From positions 24,481,723 to 24,541,722 of the forward strand of contig NC_135556.1 in the NCBI RefSeq assembly GCF_964340395.1: DNA of 60,000 nucleotides, written 5' to 3'. The notes beneath the pieces are model-generated. The model was given only the letters and a program-made list of their open reading frames with translations. It made no database searches and was not told the origin of the DNA. The position numbers were made by a program, and so were the translations under genes. Positions 1 to 20,157 of the stretch are shown here, piece by piece. The stretch comes from Glandiceps talaboti. Its lineage: Eukaryota > Hemichordata > Enteropneusta > Spengelidae. The stretch's first letter is position 1. Every line of letters begins with the position of its first letter.

Positions 1-436
1 CAAATATAAATTGTGATAAATGTCACAAGTACTTTCTGCCTGAAATCATAAAGGATTTTATATACATGTTTTTTTGGAAGAGTTTTATTTATCATTGTTA
101 TTTATTCATTTATCTATTTATTTATGTAGTTCAAGATAGTTCAAAACGTTTATTTAAAAGATTAAAAAATTCACTTCAGGACAGTTCAACGTGCCATCAG
201 CCGATGTCGAGTATGATAAATAGTGCAATGCTTTGAAATTGTCCATAGACTATGTCATACTCATTTTGCAGTGATTCTGGGCTATCTATATTGTGCAGTC
301 TCTTCCTGTGCTCATTTTACAGTTGGTGTAATAGTTGTGATCAACAATGGGCGATAAGCAACTCAACACACACTTATAAAGTTATTAAAAAGACATTGGG
401 TATCTCAAAATGTGTTTTCATCATTATTATATGTGA

Positions 437-577
437 AAAATATTTTTAGGCCCCCCCCCCAAAAAAAACATCAACAATTTTCAAGTCCCCCCCCCCTCCA
501 CCATCCTCCAAATTTTCAAGTCCACCCCCGCAATTCCTCGGCCCCCCTCCCATTATTTGTGAATGCAGCCTTACCAT
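437..577. repeat. C-rich MITE-like fragment in the last intron of gene A
   Basis: Runs of C separated by AATTTTCAAGTCC-type segments end in ATTTGTGAATGCAGCCTTA. The same terminus is seen at 15177 and, inverted, at 11278. Only one terminus is present here. Positions 1-436 hold nothing I can recognise. Confidence 0.5.
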
Positions 578-589
578 CGTGTAACTTAC

Positions 590-4025
<3,436 letters not shown>

Positions 4026-4289
4026 CTATGTATACAGAAATAGTATATGCACTCTTCTTGTTATTTCGATTTTCAGTCCGTTGTGCGATAGGGCGAGTGT
4101 CAAGTACGCTTATGTTTTCAACAGTATTGCTAATATAAATTTAATTCAATATAAAATTGAGCTGTAACTTTGAGAAATTTACTGCTTTGGAAAGCAAGCT
4201 ATAGGCAAACTAAACTATTGCTGCAATGGTAACTTATACCGTAGACATTAGAGACAGAAGTAAATAATAGCATTACCTTGGTGATGTGA

Positions 4290-4625
4290 ATTTACCGTGA
4301 ATTTACATGGGGTGGGAAGCAAATTAGGCTTAAAGAACTGTGTCCTCTTGTTGAAGTAGATACTTTGAAAAAAACAACTGGGTGAACGAGAGTATGTCCA
4401 TGGAAAAGTTTATACACTTCCAGCAAATCTGCTCTGATCCGTCTGGTTTCTAAAGTTGGCAGTTTCAATATGTGTAACCTATCCTCATAATTCAAGCCAC
4501 CAAGCGGAATCATCCTGGTGATGAACCGACGCTGTACTTTTTCCAATAATACAATATCTCTACTCGCATGTGGGGAACCATAGTCAAGGTGTGCACGAAC
4601 TAGAGATTTATAGAGTGGCAATATG
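4290..4625 (-). mobile_element. Non-LTR retrotransposon fragment (C-terminal end of reverse transcriptase ORF)
   Basis: The minus-strand reading contains LYKSLVRAHLDYG, DIVLLEKVQRRFITRMIP and LNYEDRLHILKLPTLETRR. This is the characteristic region just after the reverse-transcriptase palm in CR1/Jockey-group LINEs. No catalytic YADD or endonuclease remains, so it is a dead fragment. It lies upstream of gene A, where that gene's missing first exon would be expected. Confidence 0.75.
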
Positions 4626-5048
4626 CAGTTTCGATTTCAGTGAGTTATGTATCAAAATCCCTAGATCTGTTTCTGATTCTACAGATGCCAATCTACTACC
4701 ATTCATGGTGTACGGATAGTTGGGATTGTTGTAACTACAGACAAGTAACAAGTAACAAGATGCCACCACTTTCACATGACTTCAGGAAAATTTGTTATCA
4801 GAGACGCACAGTGTTTGTGTCAATACATGATTGTCCATTCATAGCTTACATGTATATCAACTCGTTACGTCACTAGGTTTTAGTTTGTGCCTGTCTTAGT
4901 TTGCCGACAGCTTGGTTTCCGTATATTTTTATATGTAAAGCTAGCTATAACTGTTTTAACCAGTGTTGTTGTTTTTACCCAATCGTAGAGCTGTGAATAT
5001 TTGTAATTATGTCAACCAGACACACTTACGCATTAACAAGATGTTAAT
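4626..5048. other. No gene recognised
   Basis: Unique-looking AT-rich sequence between the LINE fragment and a small MITE. Short ORFs here show no family resemblance. Confidence 0.5.
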
Positions 5049-5188
5049 AAGTCTTACTGCTAGACGTACGGGCTTTCTTTCGATACTCTAAGCGAACGAA
5101 GTTCGCAGTGAGGGCTTGCCCGAACATGGATGTTCGGTCGTGTGTCGTATTTTATCGGAAGAACATCTGAGGTCTAGCAGATAGACTA
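5049..5188. mobile_element. TAGTCT-type MITE, short copy (140 bp)
   Basis: The ends AAGTCTTACTGCTAGAC and (inverted) TAGTCTATCTGCTAGAC form terminal inverted repeats. The 9-bp direct repeat GATGTTAAT lies at 5040-5048 and 5189-5197. Both halves match the ends of the 521-bp copy at 55529-56049, so this is an internally deleted relative. Confidence 0.8.
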
Positions 5189-6583
5189 GATGTTAATCAG
5201 ATTGTAAATTCATCTGACGATACCACTGTGTTTTACATTAATTATCAATGCGGACTAATGAGTAAATTATTCTTTGTTTAGACCATCATTACTGCTTTAG
5301 GTAGATCTTTACAGCTGGCTTTAATATTCTGACTGTCATATGTGTACTATTTTGACTGTCGCCGGGTGTGTCATTTTTTGACTGTCACTGTGTCTTTTTG
5401 ACCGTGTTGACTACCATACAATCACTGTTAAAACAACATGCATGTGATCTATAAAGTTAATAGTTATTACGTCAAAAACTAGTTTACTGAAAACGTCTGT
5501 AATCATTAACAAACAAACAAACAAACAAACAAGGAAGTATTCATTTTTGTATAGGGGGGTGCACCGTTGACTGTCACCGGGCAGTTTAACTATCTTGAAA
5601 GATGATGCATTAATGCCTAATAATGGAGAGCAAACCCCAGACAACTGAAACAGTGGCAAATACTTTAGAGTGGTATAAGTTAGGTTTATAAGCTGTTTGA
5701 CTCAGAAAAAAAAACGAATAAAAATACTTACAACAGACCACAATTAAACTATAAAACTAGTCTAGTCAAATCTTAATGTCGATACATTGCTAGCATACTT
5801 GAAGTTTCCTCGACATTTGTGTATACGTATATGCAATCGAATCGTATGTAATATTCCTGAATACTAGGTTGAAGTTCCAAAAAAAAATTGTCAATTATAT
5901 GCAAGCTTTAAAAAAATACTCAGTAATTAGAATACTCGAGTTTTAATCTACAACAAACCTCATGCCTTAAAAAAATCGAGCATGCGCCCTTGAATTATGG
6001 CGAGGTCCAGCTTGTGTCCCTTTAATTCATTATGGCGAGGTCATTTCATTTCAACATTAGAATAGGTGGGGATTTCAATATTGTTATTCCGTCTGGCTAG
6101 GAAACGGGACTTTTACTATTATAATGTCAAATGTAATGGAAGGACTGTCTCTGAGATTTAAGGAAAAATGGCAAAGCCTTTCTTTGTAATGACGTAGGTA
6201 AAGTAGAACATCGCGATGGCCCACACTAATTTCAGTAAACGTTTACTTTTCGGGCATAAACCATTCCCAGTATAAATATTTGTCAATGTCAATGGGAAAG
6301 TAGTTTATAGTAAACTAAACAAGCTAGAATTAGAACTGTGTCCAAATTCGAATCGAATCGAATCGCCTATTCAAATCACATTATACGTATTTGTTTTCAC
6401 ACTTCATGATATCAATCTTCGAGAGGGAGTAAAGGTAAACAAATTGAAGAGGACCACCACTCAAGGAAATACAGATTATCGAGAGTGATTTCATTATTTC
6501 GTATCACGATAATTTCCTTCCATTGCCAATAAAACATCAAATATTTGAAACTCCCTCTTTTCACATCTATTGGTCTTTTAGCG

Positions 6584-6945
6584 GAACACCATCAATGCTT
6601 CATGGTGCAAGCAGACATGAATATTTACTATGTATTAGATTCAGACTATTTTCTGAAGGAAATAGACACTTACGAGTCATGAATATGCATTGGGCATCTA
6701 ATGAATATTCATGTCTACTAAGACCCATGATGCAACGGTGTTCCACTGAAAGAACGATAGAGGCAAAAATGAGTTCCAATTGGTGTTTGTTGACAACCGA
6801 GCGAAAACATTATGTGGTGTAAATCATGAATTCAAATGACTCCAGAACCAAAAGTTGAATAAAATACCTTTATTTCCTGGAATGGCGTTCCCCTTATGGC
6901 TTTTTACCCAAGGAAATTACTCAGGACTGTTCTTTTTTTTACTAT
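6584..6945. repeat. Dispersed repeat, copy 1
   Basis: Positions 6660-6945 match 47690-47975 over nearly 290 bp, sharing GAATATGCATTG, GACCCATGATGCAAC, AAATCATGAATT and TTTCCTGGA in order. Inside it, AACACCATC...GACATGAATATT (from 6584) is roughly inverted as AATATTCATGTCTAC...GGTGTTCC (to 6745). No ORF is credible. Confidence 0.6.
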
Positions 6946-7878
6946 TTTTTTAAAAATTCTACTTTTACATCACTATTCTTATTCTGATACTAGCAGCAGT
7001 TATACACTGTTATTATCAAAAGACTTTCTAAGGCCCACCCAACATAAAAATGAAACGTTCCTTAGAGCCCATGTTTTTCTCACTTAAGCCGATGACATCG
7101 GATATAGGCCAATTTCATTTATGCTAACATCAATATTTACAGTCACAAATACACGGTGTCCAACTTCGTCTTCTATTGCTTTTTCATAAAAAATAACCTC
7201 ACTTCCATAACCATTTGATTCAGAATCTCCATGGTAACATTTATGACATGGTATAGCTATGGAGGTAGATGATAAAGGCTTTTAATATGACAGTACATGC
7301 TTACCAAAACAAAACATGACGGCATCACTCTCTCCACACAGTCGATATATAACGTTCCAATAGGAAGTAACGGTGGGCGCCATAGGTCTCAACGTATCGT
7401 TCCTCTCCATCATCATCACCTCTTTCTGTTACCGTACTGGGGAACACGTAGAGCAGCTCCAAAATGTCAGAAATATCGCGCCAAGTCAGCAAGTCGTTAT
7501 CAGAGGAGAGCTGCAACTGAAGTGTGTCGACACACACACACGATACAGAAACATAGTATGAACACTAGTTCCAAAGTGCATATTACAAAATACACATACT
7601 CAAAGTTTATTTACCTGACCTATCGTTTCTCGTTTTAGTGTTTTAGGGGGTGGTCATTTTTAAATATCAGGGGTGTTGTTTTCAGAGTTCATATCAGCTA
7701 CTGATATTGATAACTACAAATCCCACATCATATTGCTATTAAACCACGAAATGATTCCCATGGAGGAGGAATCAATCTTTCAAGCTAATCCCCCTTTTTT
7801 AATTCATTCCTTTGGTTTATTTATGCATATATATTATATATAAATTACATGTGCTGCAAGAGTACATGACGTCAGAAA

Positions 7879-7955
7879 GGAGAGAGAGAGAGAGAGAGGG
7901 GGGAGGGAGGGAGAGAGAGGGGGAGGGGAGAGAGAGAGCGAGAGAGAGAGAGAGA
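7879..7955. repeat. (GA)n-rich microsatellite
   Basis: Imperfect GA/GGGA purine tract. Confidence 0.9.
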
Positions 7956-8085
7956 CTCTAAAAGGTGACTAAATAACAACTTGATACTCCGTCTGCCCTA
8001 GAACAAACATGATAGCACAAGTAAGTGATGCACTACTTTGAGGATGTACCTGTTGCAATGACATTTGAGTTACTGTATACTTTGT

Positions 8086-8757
<672 letters not shown>

Positions 8758-10166
8758 GTTTACTGGTACCCAGTGTGTTGTTCGCATTCCATGACTGAGC
8801 TAGACCACTGACTGATATCGTCACGAGTTATTTATTAATAGATCTATGAAACAAGGGCAAGGACTTCACCACGCTTAGATACCATATCGTTAAATAGCTG
8901 GTTGTCCCAGGGTGATGATACATGATGCATTGCACTGATACCGTTTCTAACGTGATGAAAGTACACTATATATCTACACATGAATACCGTAAGATGTATT
9001 TCAACTATTTGAATTCAATAATAGTGTAATAGAGCCTCATCGTGTTTTTGTTGGATGTTATGAATATAACTCTACAGATTTTCCTGCAATATATAATATT
9101 CTTGTTTGATTTGTTATTAGGTTACAGTAACGTACATTATATCTATGAACTCACCTAGTCATCAGTTTTACGTCTCATCATACCTACGGTACGGTGCAAC
9201 ATAACCCACAGGATTGACTACAAGTATGTGGCTTGAAACTGTCTTTCACCACAGCCTGACACTGGTCACAAGCTGGCTTTCTGTGGAATGATTTTTATGC
9301 AAATTAGACTTTCAGAAGTGGTTATTCATCCCGATACCATGAACAATACGCGACCTTTACGTACCTTTCTAAATATAAGCTATTATGGCCACAACATATA
9401 CGGTTTGCACAGCTTGTATGTATATATTCTACTATTACACGCATGAGTATTCATATTGTAAATCTGGACTATTACATGGCTCCCTTGATATGCAAGTAAT
9501 TGTTCGCGTTTGACCTTTGACCTAGTGTATGAGGTTGAGTTCATTTGAGGATAGTGAATGGAAAGTTTATCCGTTATCATGATAGTTGTATAGAGTACAT
9601 TCTAGTTTTGCTTTACTTGCCTTCAGTCATTACTTACATATTTATTTCTAAACCTAGCAATATGCTTCGTTTACAATTCCACAATTGGAGGTACTATGGA
9701 AGCCCGGAATCCGGAATCCAGATCCCGGAATAAATAAGCTGAATGATGTATTTGTTTCTGCATTTGAATAGGTGCTCACAGTATTCTACTTATGTACACT
9801 TAACCATCACTTGCATTTTACTGAACCAAAGGCTCGTACTAGGATATATAATTTATAAATTATCCAATGACATAATTTATTATACATATCAAAAAATGTA
9901 CAGGAAACCTCTACTATGCAATCAACAGTTCTACAAATGGCAGAACACGAACTGTGACGTCATAGAAGGTATGCATCGTTATTAACATTAGTAAATTGAA
10001 GGTTTTGTAAGTATTTTCACGTAAGCATATAAACTTGGCTTGTGCCACTTTAATAATCATGTAGTAGTAAATAGACAGACACTAGAACTATTCCTTACTT
10101 TCATATTTATAACTTAGTTATTTACTTAGATTATGAACTTTATTTCTTTTAAATACCAAATTAGAA

Positions 10167-10215
10167 ATATCTTATCTTATCTTATCTTATCTTATCTTAT
10201 CTTATCTTATCTTAT
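10167..10215. repeat. (TTATC)n pentanucleotide satellite
   Basis: About nine CTTAT units. Confidence 0.9.
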
Positions 10216-10600
10216 CATGTTACACTCACACAACAATACCAAGTGTGATATTCCGTTATAGAAAACAAACCCCCGTGCGTTTCAGTAATGCTAACATAAT
10301 GTTACTGTAACCATACACCATTCGATTTAACTACAGCATTGTTGGATCACGGTCTGGTAAGGAATCAATTATTATTTACGACGGGGGAGGGAGCTGTAAT
10401 ATTCCACAAACATAGGATGGGTCACGGGGAAAAACCGAGATAATCAGACTGGGTGAGAGAAGAATGATGATGTATATCGCCCCATATTACCAGTGTCGAT
10501 AGAAGGAGGTCGAGATGAAGAAAAGTCTATCAAGTTGTAGGAAGCCGTGATGCATAGTTTCAGAGTTCTTGCCCTGGTATGACACTTAATGAGAGATAGA

Positions 10601-10714
<114 letters not shown>

Positions 10715-11277
10715 GAAAATAAGAACGAGTAAATGAAGAAGCCAAAAGACCTGTGTTTCTACCATAATCTCTTTTGTCATGACAAATACAAGAGCAAATG
10801 TGGCGAAACGTGAATGTGGTAAATATAATGTCACCACCAGAAGTTTCCCATACACCCTTGCAGGAAATCACAAATAGTCGCACACATGTCAAGTACAGCA
10901 GGGCTTATTTACAAGATTCAAAATTTGAATAAGTTACCAGACCTTTGAGGTGGTTTTATCATCCAAAATCATAGCCGTAATCAGTACAACTTGGATGTAT
11001 CCTTCCATGGATGTACTAACGACACCAGCATAGCTACATACACGAACTAGTATTTTGTGACGTTGATTCAATCTCAAGTCACGTGATTCTCGCAACGTGT
11101 TATAAATACATAGAGCAGCCTAAAAACAGAAATTGTAAATCCACCTACCACATGTACCTTTAAACATGGACTGGACAAATTCCGGCAACTTTAGGAATCA
11201 GTAAATCGGTAATAACACATAGCTTACGAAGAAGACATGTCACACAAAAACAATAACGATATACTAAGCATAGAGGC

Positions 11278-11782
11278 TAAGGCTGCATTCACAAACACCT
11301 GGGGGGGGGGAGGGTCATCAAAATCTCAATCTTTAGTTTGGTTTTGTTGTTGTTTACCCAGTGTTGATAGTATATTTAGGCATAGCTATTCCATATTTTC
11401 AGACAATAAAGATATCAAAAGTTTATTTTAGTTCATTTTTGGTCAGTGCAAAATGCAACATAAATGACATATATACTTAATACTGTTGATTTGTATGGGC
11501 TGATTTACGTCATAAACAATCAAGAATGGTTGCCATCTAATAGCAATGCTATCATTTTCTTGCAGGGGAAATTTGTTTATGATATATTTTTGTCATTATC
11601 TTTATAAATTAGTCAAGTTCAGGTTCAAGAAGTTAATCAACTTAGCAAAATATAATATTTTTTCCAACGAAAGAATTCGTTATATTTCCAAGCACCCCTC
11701 CGAGTCCTAATCACAATTTTTGAAGGTACCCCTGAGATATACTGAAAGTACTCCCCCCGGAGATGTTTGTGACTGCAGCCTA
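11278..11782. mobile_element. C/G-rich MITE-like element with GGCTGCA ends
   Basis: The left end AAGGCTGCATTCACAAACA is followed by a G-run. The right end has CCCCCC followed by ATGTTTGTGACTGCAGCCTA, so the ends are about 18-bp inverted repeats bordered by TA. It belongs to the family of the termini at 577 and 15177. There is no coding capacity. Confidence 0.65.
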
Positions 11783-12175
11783 GGTGAGAAATAAACAAAA
11801 ATGTTACGTAAAGGCATAGTTCTTGGAGCTCCAAAATCAATGGTAAAGGATATTGGTGTGCGTCTACAAATAAAAGACATTGTCTTGGGCTTAATGTAAC
11901 AAAGAACTTGACTGTGTAAAGGTCAAGCTGATTGGATAGCATTGTAACTATACCTTCTTATGTAATAATTAACTAGCTATCACTGTCAGGTATCATTCCC
12001 CCCCCCCCCCCCATTGCTTTCATAAAATGAACCTTATGAAGATATTTCTTGTTTATTTGCCATAGAAAGAATGAATTAGTCACAGTATGCCAAACATATA
12101 CAGAAATTGACAAACTAGAGAAATTGCACAACACATCTGTATAGAACACAATTGAGAGTTCTATGGCCGGAAAAC

Positions 12176-12381
12176 CACAGGGACGTGTAATATTTCATAG
12201 ATTGTTGTTTTCCAGGTCTACAGACTAAATATAACAACCTTTTGAATATATATTCCTACCTGTACAGGTATATTTATAGTATACGTGTAGTACTATAGAG
12301 ATTGATACATTTGTAGCAGCAAGATTCGTATGATATTTTCCTAAGAAAACGGAAATCTAAGCAATAATACACGCCCCTGTG
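12176..12381. mobile_element. hAT-like MITE, copy 2 (206 bp)
   Basis: Ends CACAGGGACGTGTAAT and (inverted) CACAGGGGCGTG. Inner sequence is collinear with copy 1 (AGATTGTTGTTTTCCAGG, TTTGTAGCAGCAAGATTCGT). The 8-bp repeat CGGAAAAC flanks it at 12168-12175 and 12382-12389. Confidence 0.85.
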
Positions 12382-12448
12382 CGGAAAACAGGGAAAAGCT
12401 AAAATGTAGCTTGTAAAAATCTGTTTCCCGAGTTTGGTACTTTACAAT

Positions 12449-12980
12449 GGTGGGCGGTCATCATTCGTCCCAAAACCAACTGGTCCCAAACTAACTCGTT
12501 CCAATATAAAGTTGTTCCAGGGCCATCTCGTCCCACTGCCATCTCGTCCCATTCAAAGAATTCCTGTATGGTTCATAATATTAACTGCAAATAGGCATAA
12601 CGCATGTAGCGTCATAGTCCTGCTTGCCGACGGTGCACGGGTCTACACTGTCTTGATCTTGAGGATCAAAGGGATGACTATTAAACCCAAACAGGACTAG
12701 TGGCGTCATAGATCGTACGTCAATTGAAATTTCTGTCATCGTATTTTTCATATCAAAGTTCGAAAACATAACTATAAAGTAATTGTTTGTAATTGAAAAA
12801 ACTTTCGACAGATGAAAAGTCGTGTTGCCTTCTCGACAGAATCTGCCAAAGCTGCGTCATTTCAAGTTTGTGTTTTGTGTTCTGAACGTGTAGCGTTTTG
12901 GGACGACTTAGTCGTGGAACGAGATGGCGATGGGACGAATTCGTTCGGGACGAGTTCATTTTGGGACCATTTTGCAACCC
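12449..12980. mobile_element. 532-bp inverted-repeat element with internal CGTCCCA subrepeats
   Basis: The left arm has repeated TCGTCCCA, AACTGGTCCCA and CATCTCGTCCCA. The right arm carries the same phrases inverted (TGGGACGAC, GAGATGGCGATGGGACG, TTTTGGGACCA). The 8-bp repeat TTTACAAT flanks it at 12441-12448 and 12981-12988, so the borders are well defined. ORFs inside are non-coding by appearance. Confidence 0.75.
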
Positions 12981-13764
12981 TTTACAATTCGTAGTACAAT
13001 GAGAAATAATGAGGGCTTTCTAAAAGAAGAATGTAAAATTTCAATACAATTGTTATACAGTAACTATGAAGTACGAAATAATTACAAAATACTGTATCTT
13101 CTTGTTATCACAGACCAAGACTCTTTTTAGTGGTGGTCTGAGTCACAGACAAGGAAAAAAGCTATGGTGTCTTCGTGTGTCGTATTTCAGAACTCTGATT
13201 AGACTTATGCACGATTTTTTGTAATTCAAGAACAGATGGGTGTTGATATTTTCATGGATGTATCAGTCTCCCTTAATATAGCCATGTCATGACATTTTGG
13301 ATACCATAGTCAGGAGCAATCACACAGTGGAAGTCTACATATCTCAGTGCCCCCCCCCCTCCATTCAACAGTGAGGTTGGACTCGACTAGTAACCGTCGG
13401 TTATACTTCCATGGACTCGTCAAGGAAGTTTAAGAGAATCCCCTGAACTTCATGAACCCGTATATGTATCTTGGCAATACAATAAATTCGTTGTCGGTGG
13501 TGCTTCTATGTTATCATAGGGCACCTTGTCTGTGGGTAAGGGATCATGAAAACCTTAGATCACTAAATACAAATACATAGTTACAAATAAGATTGTTGTT
13601 GAGACCCTTCATAGGGCTAATAACCACACAGACTAATAGTCTTTGCAAATTAGGCTCATCTAAAATGTCTAGAGATGCAGAGCTCATTGTGTAGTACTAT
13701 TGAGTGAAACTTTCTCCTATCCAAAAAAAACAACAATGCAATATATGAAATGTTACACGAAAAC

Positions 13765-14132
13765 AGCAAACTGAGAAGCCATATGAAAGTTACGACTGGG
13801 GTCACTTGGTAAGGAGTGGAGCTATTGTCGAACTAAAAGTGAAAGAACTTTGTAAATATTTAGCAAAACACAACATTCTCATAGCACCAGGAATGATAAA
13901 AGCTGACAAGATAGAAGCTATTAGATCCCACTTCTACCACCAACAGAACATAAGTGATTCTTCAAACAGCTCTGATACTTACAGTTATTCTGACAGCGAC
14001 AATGATTCATCTTACTCAGATATAGTGGAAAGGGAGTTTGGGTCACCTGAAGTCAGTGAGAGTGAAATTTATATGTATACAAGATCAGGCCGGAGAGCAA
14101 CAACATGGAAGACCAGAAGAATTGATGAATAG
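13765..14132 (+). CDS. Possible SAP-like, acidic protein fragment (terminal exon or transposon remnant)
   Basis: An open frame follows a possible acceptor (AAAACAG, about 13764) and ends TAG at 14130-14132. It reads TEKPYESYDWGHLVRSGA, then ELKVKELCKYLAKHNI and KADKIEAIRSHF. That resembles a SAP-type helix-extended-helix motif (LKVxEL...L...KxxxIxxI) used for DNA binding. A Ser/Asp-rich stretch follows (about 45 residues), then a basic end (RSGRRATTWKTRR). No ATG opens the frame near the motif, so it is either a 3' exon whose upstream exons I cannot find or a transposon-derived remnant. I do not recognise a specific gene. Confidence 0.35.
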
Positions 14133-14696
14133 TTGTACAAAGAGACAGTCAATTACAAAAGAATTATTGCAAACTGAAACATTATATACAATAATGGTCA
14201 CCATTTTACCTGTTATTTCCATGGATCTGCATCATAGCTACTAAAGGACAGAGTTGCCCTATTTTAAAAGTTTACATGTATTTTTTTTTATTTTGAATGC
14301 AAATTTGTATATGCTGTTTGCAAAAGACTGTACAGTAGTCTAATTGTCTCTAGATCCATTAATTTTAAAAAACACTATGCAAAAATAATATTGGAAAGTA
14401 TTCATGTAAATTTGTTAACAGGGTAGGAGTATGGCTTTAAAAAATAATTCAGAACTGTTCAGCCAAAAATAATTAGTGAAACTGGAGAACTAAAAATCGT
14501 GTCAAAATTTGACAGCCTTTTAACAAAAAAAGGTGCAAAACATGTATATACACAAGTTCCTGTATAAAAAACAACTAACATTAATTACCCTGTGTTCAGC
14601 TTCAATATACACTCAAGTAATGTTAAAGTCTGTGCAAATGAGTAAAATCTGGAGATTCCAAATGTAAACATGTCCATGCAATTACATTATAGACAA

Positions 14697-14970
14697 TGTA
14701 TGTATGTATGTACATGTATGTATGTATGTATGTATGTATGTATGTATGTATGTATGTATGTATGTATGTATGTATGTATGTATGTATATGTATGTATGCA
14801 TGTATGTATGTATGTATGTATGCATGCATGCATGTATGTATGTATGTATGTATGTATGTATGTATGTATGTATGTATGTATGTATGTATGTATGTATGCA
14901 TGTATGTATGTATGTATGTATGTATGTATGTAGGTAGGTATGTAGGTAGGTATGTATGTAGGTATATGTA
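14697..14970. repeat. (GTAT)n microsatellite
   Basis: About 270 bp of GTAT with GCAT and GTAG variants. All long ORFs on both strands are artefacts. Confidence 0.95.
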
Positions 14971-15028
14971 TGTATGTGTGTACACATGTGTATGTGTGTG
15001 GCTATATATACGTTATAAAAATAAATGT

Positions 15029-15177
15029 GTGTGGGGGGGGAGGCTTGAAAATTTCTGACCATGTGGAGGGGGGGGTCTGAATTTGTTTGGGTTATAAAGG
15101 GGGGGGGGGGCTTGAAAAAAAAATTTTTGTCATGATTCCTCCGACCCCCTGCCCATTATTTGTGGATGCAGCCTTAA
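15029..15177. repeat. C/G-rich MITE-like fragment
   Basis: G-runs interrupted by CTTGAAAATTT, then CCTCCGACCCCCTGCCC, ending ATTTGTGGATGCAGCCTTA. It shares its terminus with the element at 437-577. Only the right end is clear. Confidence 0.5.
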
Positions 15178-15242
15178 TATCCCAAGACATTATATGCAGT
15201 ACAATATATGACACAGTTGAAACATCAGAAGAAAGTGTTTAT

Positions 15243-15337
15243 TGTAAGATATACTGGTACGTCGTGTTGTTCAGCTCTACATGTATCAGGCTGAGTGCTG
15301 GCTGATAGCGTGGCAGGAATGTCTGTATCTTACAGAC
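15243..15337. repeat. CTGTAAGATAC-type short MITE
   Basis: TGTAAGATATACTGGTACGT at the left and GTATCTTACAGACTAG at the right are inverted. It shares GTTGTTCAG and the ends with 54208-54271, and its ends with 59851-59952. Confidence 0.5.
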
Positions 15338-15743
15338 TAGTACAGTACTAGTAATTGCATAGCTCTCATGGTAGAGCGAGAATTGCACAATTTACATAGG
15401 ACGGTTAGCTAGTCTCTACGACACCAAATTATCATGTTCATGATGTTGGTGCTATAATATTTGTAATCGATACTTAGCACATACGGCCTATAAGAATTCT
15501 TTAGATACAAACTGATAAATCAAATTAACTCCAGTGACTTTCAATTCGTTTGTAAAAGATCATTATTGAATGGCTATCAAAACCATAATATTTAATAAAA
15601 GAAAAATTGAAATATGTAAATGATGTTATATGTAATTGCCGATGAGGATTGTTGTGAAAATAGACCGAAGAAGTGTATTGGTAGCATCATATATATACAT
15701 GTTTATCTAACGTACATATAAAAAACATGAATTCTAAATTGTT

Positions 15744-18878
<3,135 letters not shown>

Positions 18879-19174
18879 CTTGAACGACAACCTGTTGTCT
18901 GTTATACATCAACACTGTGATCAATACCTGCCTTATCAGTTAGACCCCCTAACTTACACAACCTAAGTTAGCAGTAATGATTACCCGTCGACGTGATACT
19001 TACATCGTGTGATTTTTCTTTTATGAAGTAGCTTAAATAGTATACTAGTATATTGATAGTAACAAACCTATAATTGTCTTCATAAGCTTTTGTCTTGACA
19101 ATTATTTCAATTTGGAGAAGGAATATCCTGCTAATACTTTCATCTGATAATTGTATTTTATACATACACACATT

Positions 19175-19230
19175 TTAATTTACATGTTGGTTCATCTTTT
19201 TAAACAATGCAGGACAAAGTCTAGACGATG
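19175..19230 (+). pseudogene. Relic of gene D-type 5' region upstream of gene B
   Basis: The phrase ACATGTTGGTTCATC...AACAATGCAGGACAAAGTCT matches sequence just upstream of the first exon of gene D (23606-23632) and the intermediate copy near 23160-23205. No coding exon follows. It suggests gene B once also faced a D-type partner that has been lost (inference). Confidence 0.45.
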
Positions 19231-19693
19231 ATGTTGACTAGTAGTTCATTACGGTATAGTCTATTTGTATTGGAGGACGATTAGGGCTAAAAATAATTGT
19301 TTGGTTCCAGTTACCTGACCCCACCTAGTTTTTTTACGCCGACCCTAAACTTTTTGTACGTATTCGAGAAAAAATAATAAAATCGCGAACATCGTTACTG
19401 TTATTAATTATGATTTACTTTTACATTGTTTATTATAATCTTATATGTTATCATCCGATATATATGTTTTGTTTAGTTGTTATACAAATAATATTCAGAT
19501 TTATAGGTTTTTCAATACATTCTTGCTGAGTGTAATATTATTCACTTAAAACTGTATTGAGGTATAATGTTTAATCAAATAGCGGGGCAAGGTGTCTTAT
19601 TAGCTCTCTTAGAGCTATTTGTCATGTCATTCACTATTGTAACTTTAGTAAGTGTACATTTATTATTGAATTTCATACATTAGTGGAAATAAA

Positions 19694-19960
19694 GCAATAC
19701 AATACGATACAATACAATACAATACAATACAATGCAGTACAGTACAGTACAATACAATACAATACGATACAATACAATACAATACAATACAATACAATAC
19801 AATACAATACAATACAATACAATACAATACAATACAATACAATACAATACAATACAATACAATACAATACAATACAATACAATACAATGCAATACAATGC
19901 AATACATCCTAATTCGAGCCAATGCAGTACAATGCAATGCAATGCAATGCAATGCAATAC
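19694..19960. repeat. (ATACA)n pentanucleotide satellite
   Basis: About 250 bp of AATAC units with GCAGT/GCAAT variants towards both ends. It lies between genes B and C. Confidence 0.95.
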
Positions 19961-20157
19961 ATCCAGAGTAAAGTGAATAAGTCTTCAGAACAAATGAGTT
20001 TGTATGGTTGGCAATACCACAGTGATTTCCAATCGTACCCGAATAGTTCTTCAAAATTACCCAAATTACTTGTACAATGTATAAAGCAATATTCGCTCAA
20101 GACTCGCTCTGTATCCAGTGAACAGATAAAAACAATTTGCATGAATTAAAAATTATT

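Noticed and set aside
150-250. Possible last exon of gene A (ILDI...WHVEL on the minus strand)
   Set aside because: In-frame stop, no FNxCYG start and no acceptor in the right phase; only a chance resemblance to DRIHGTD.
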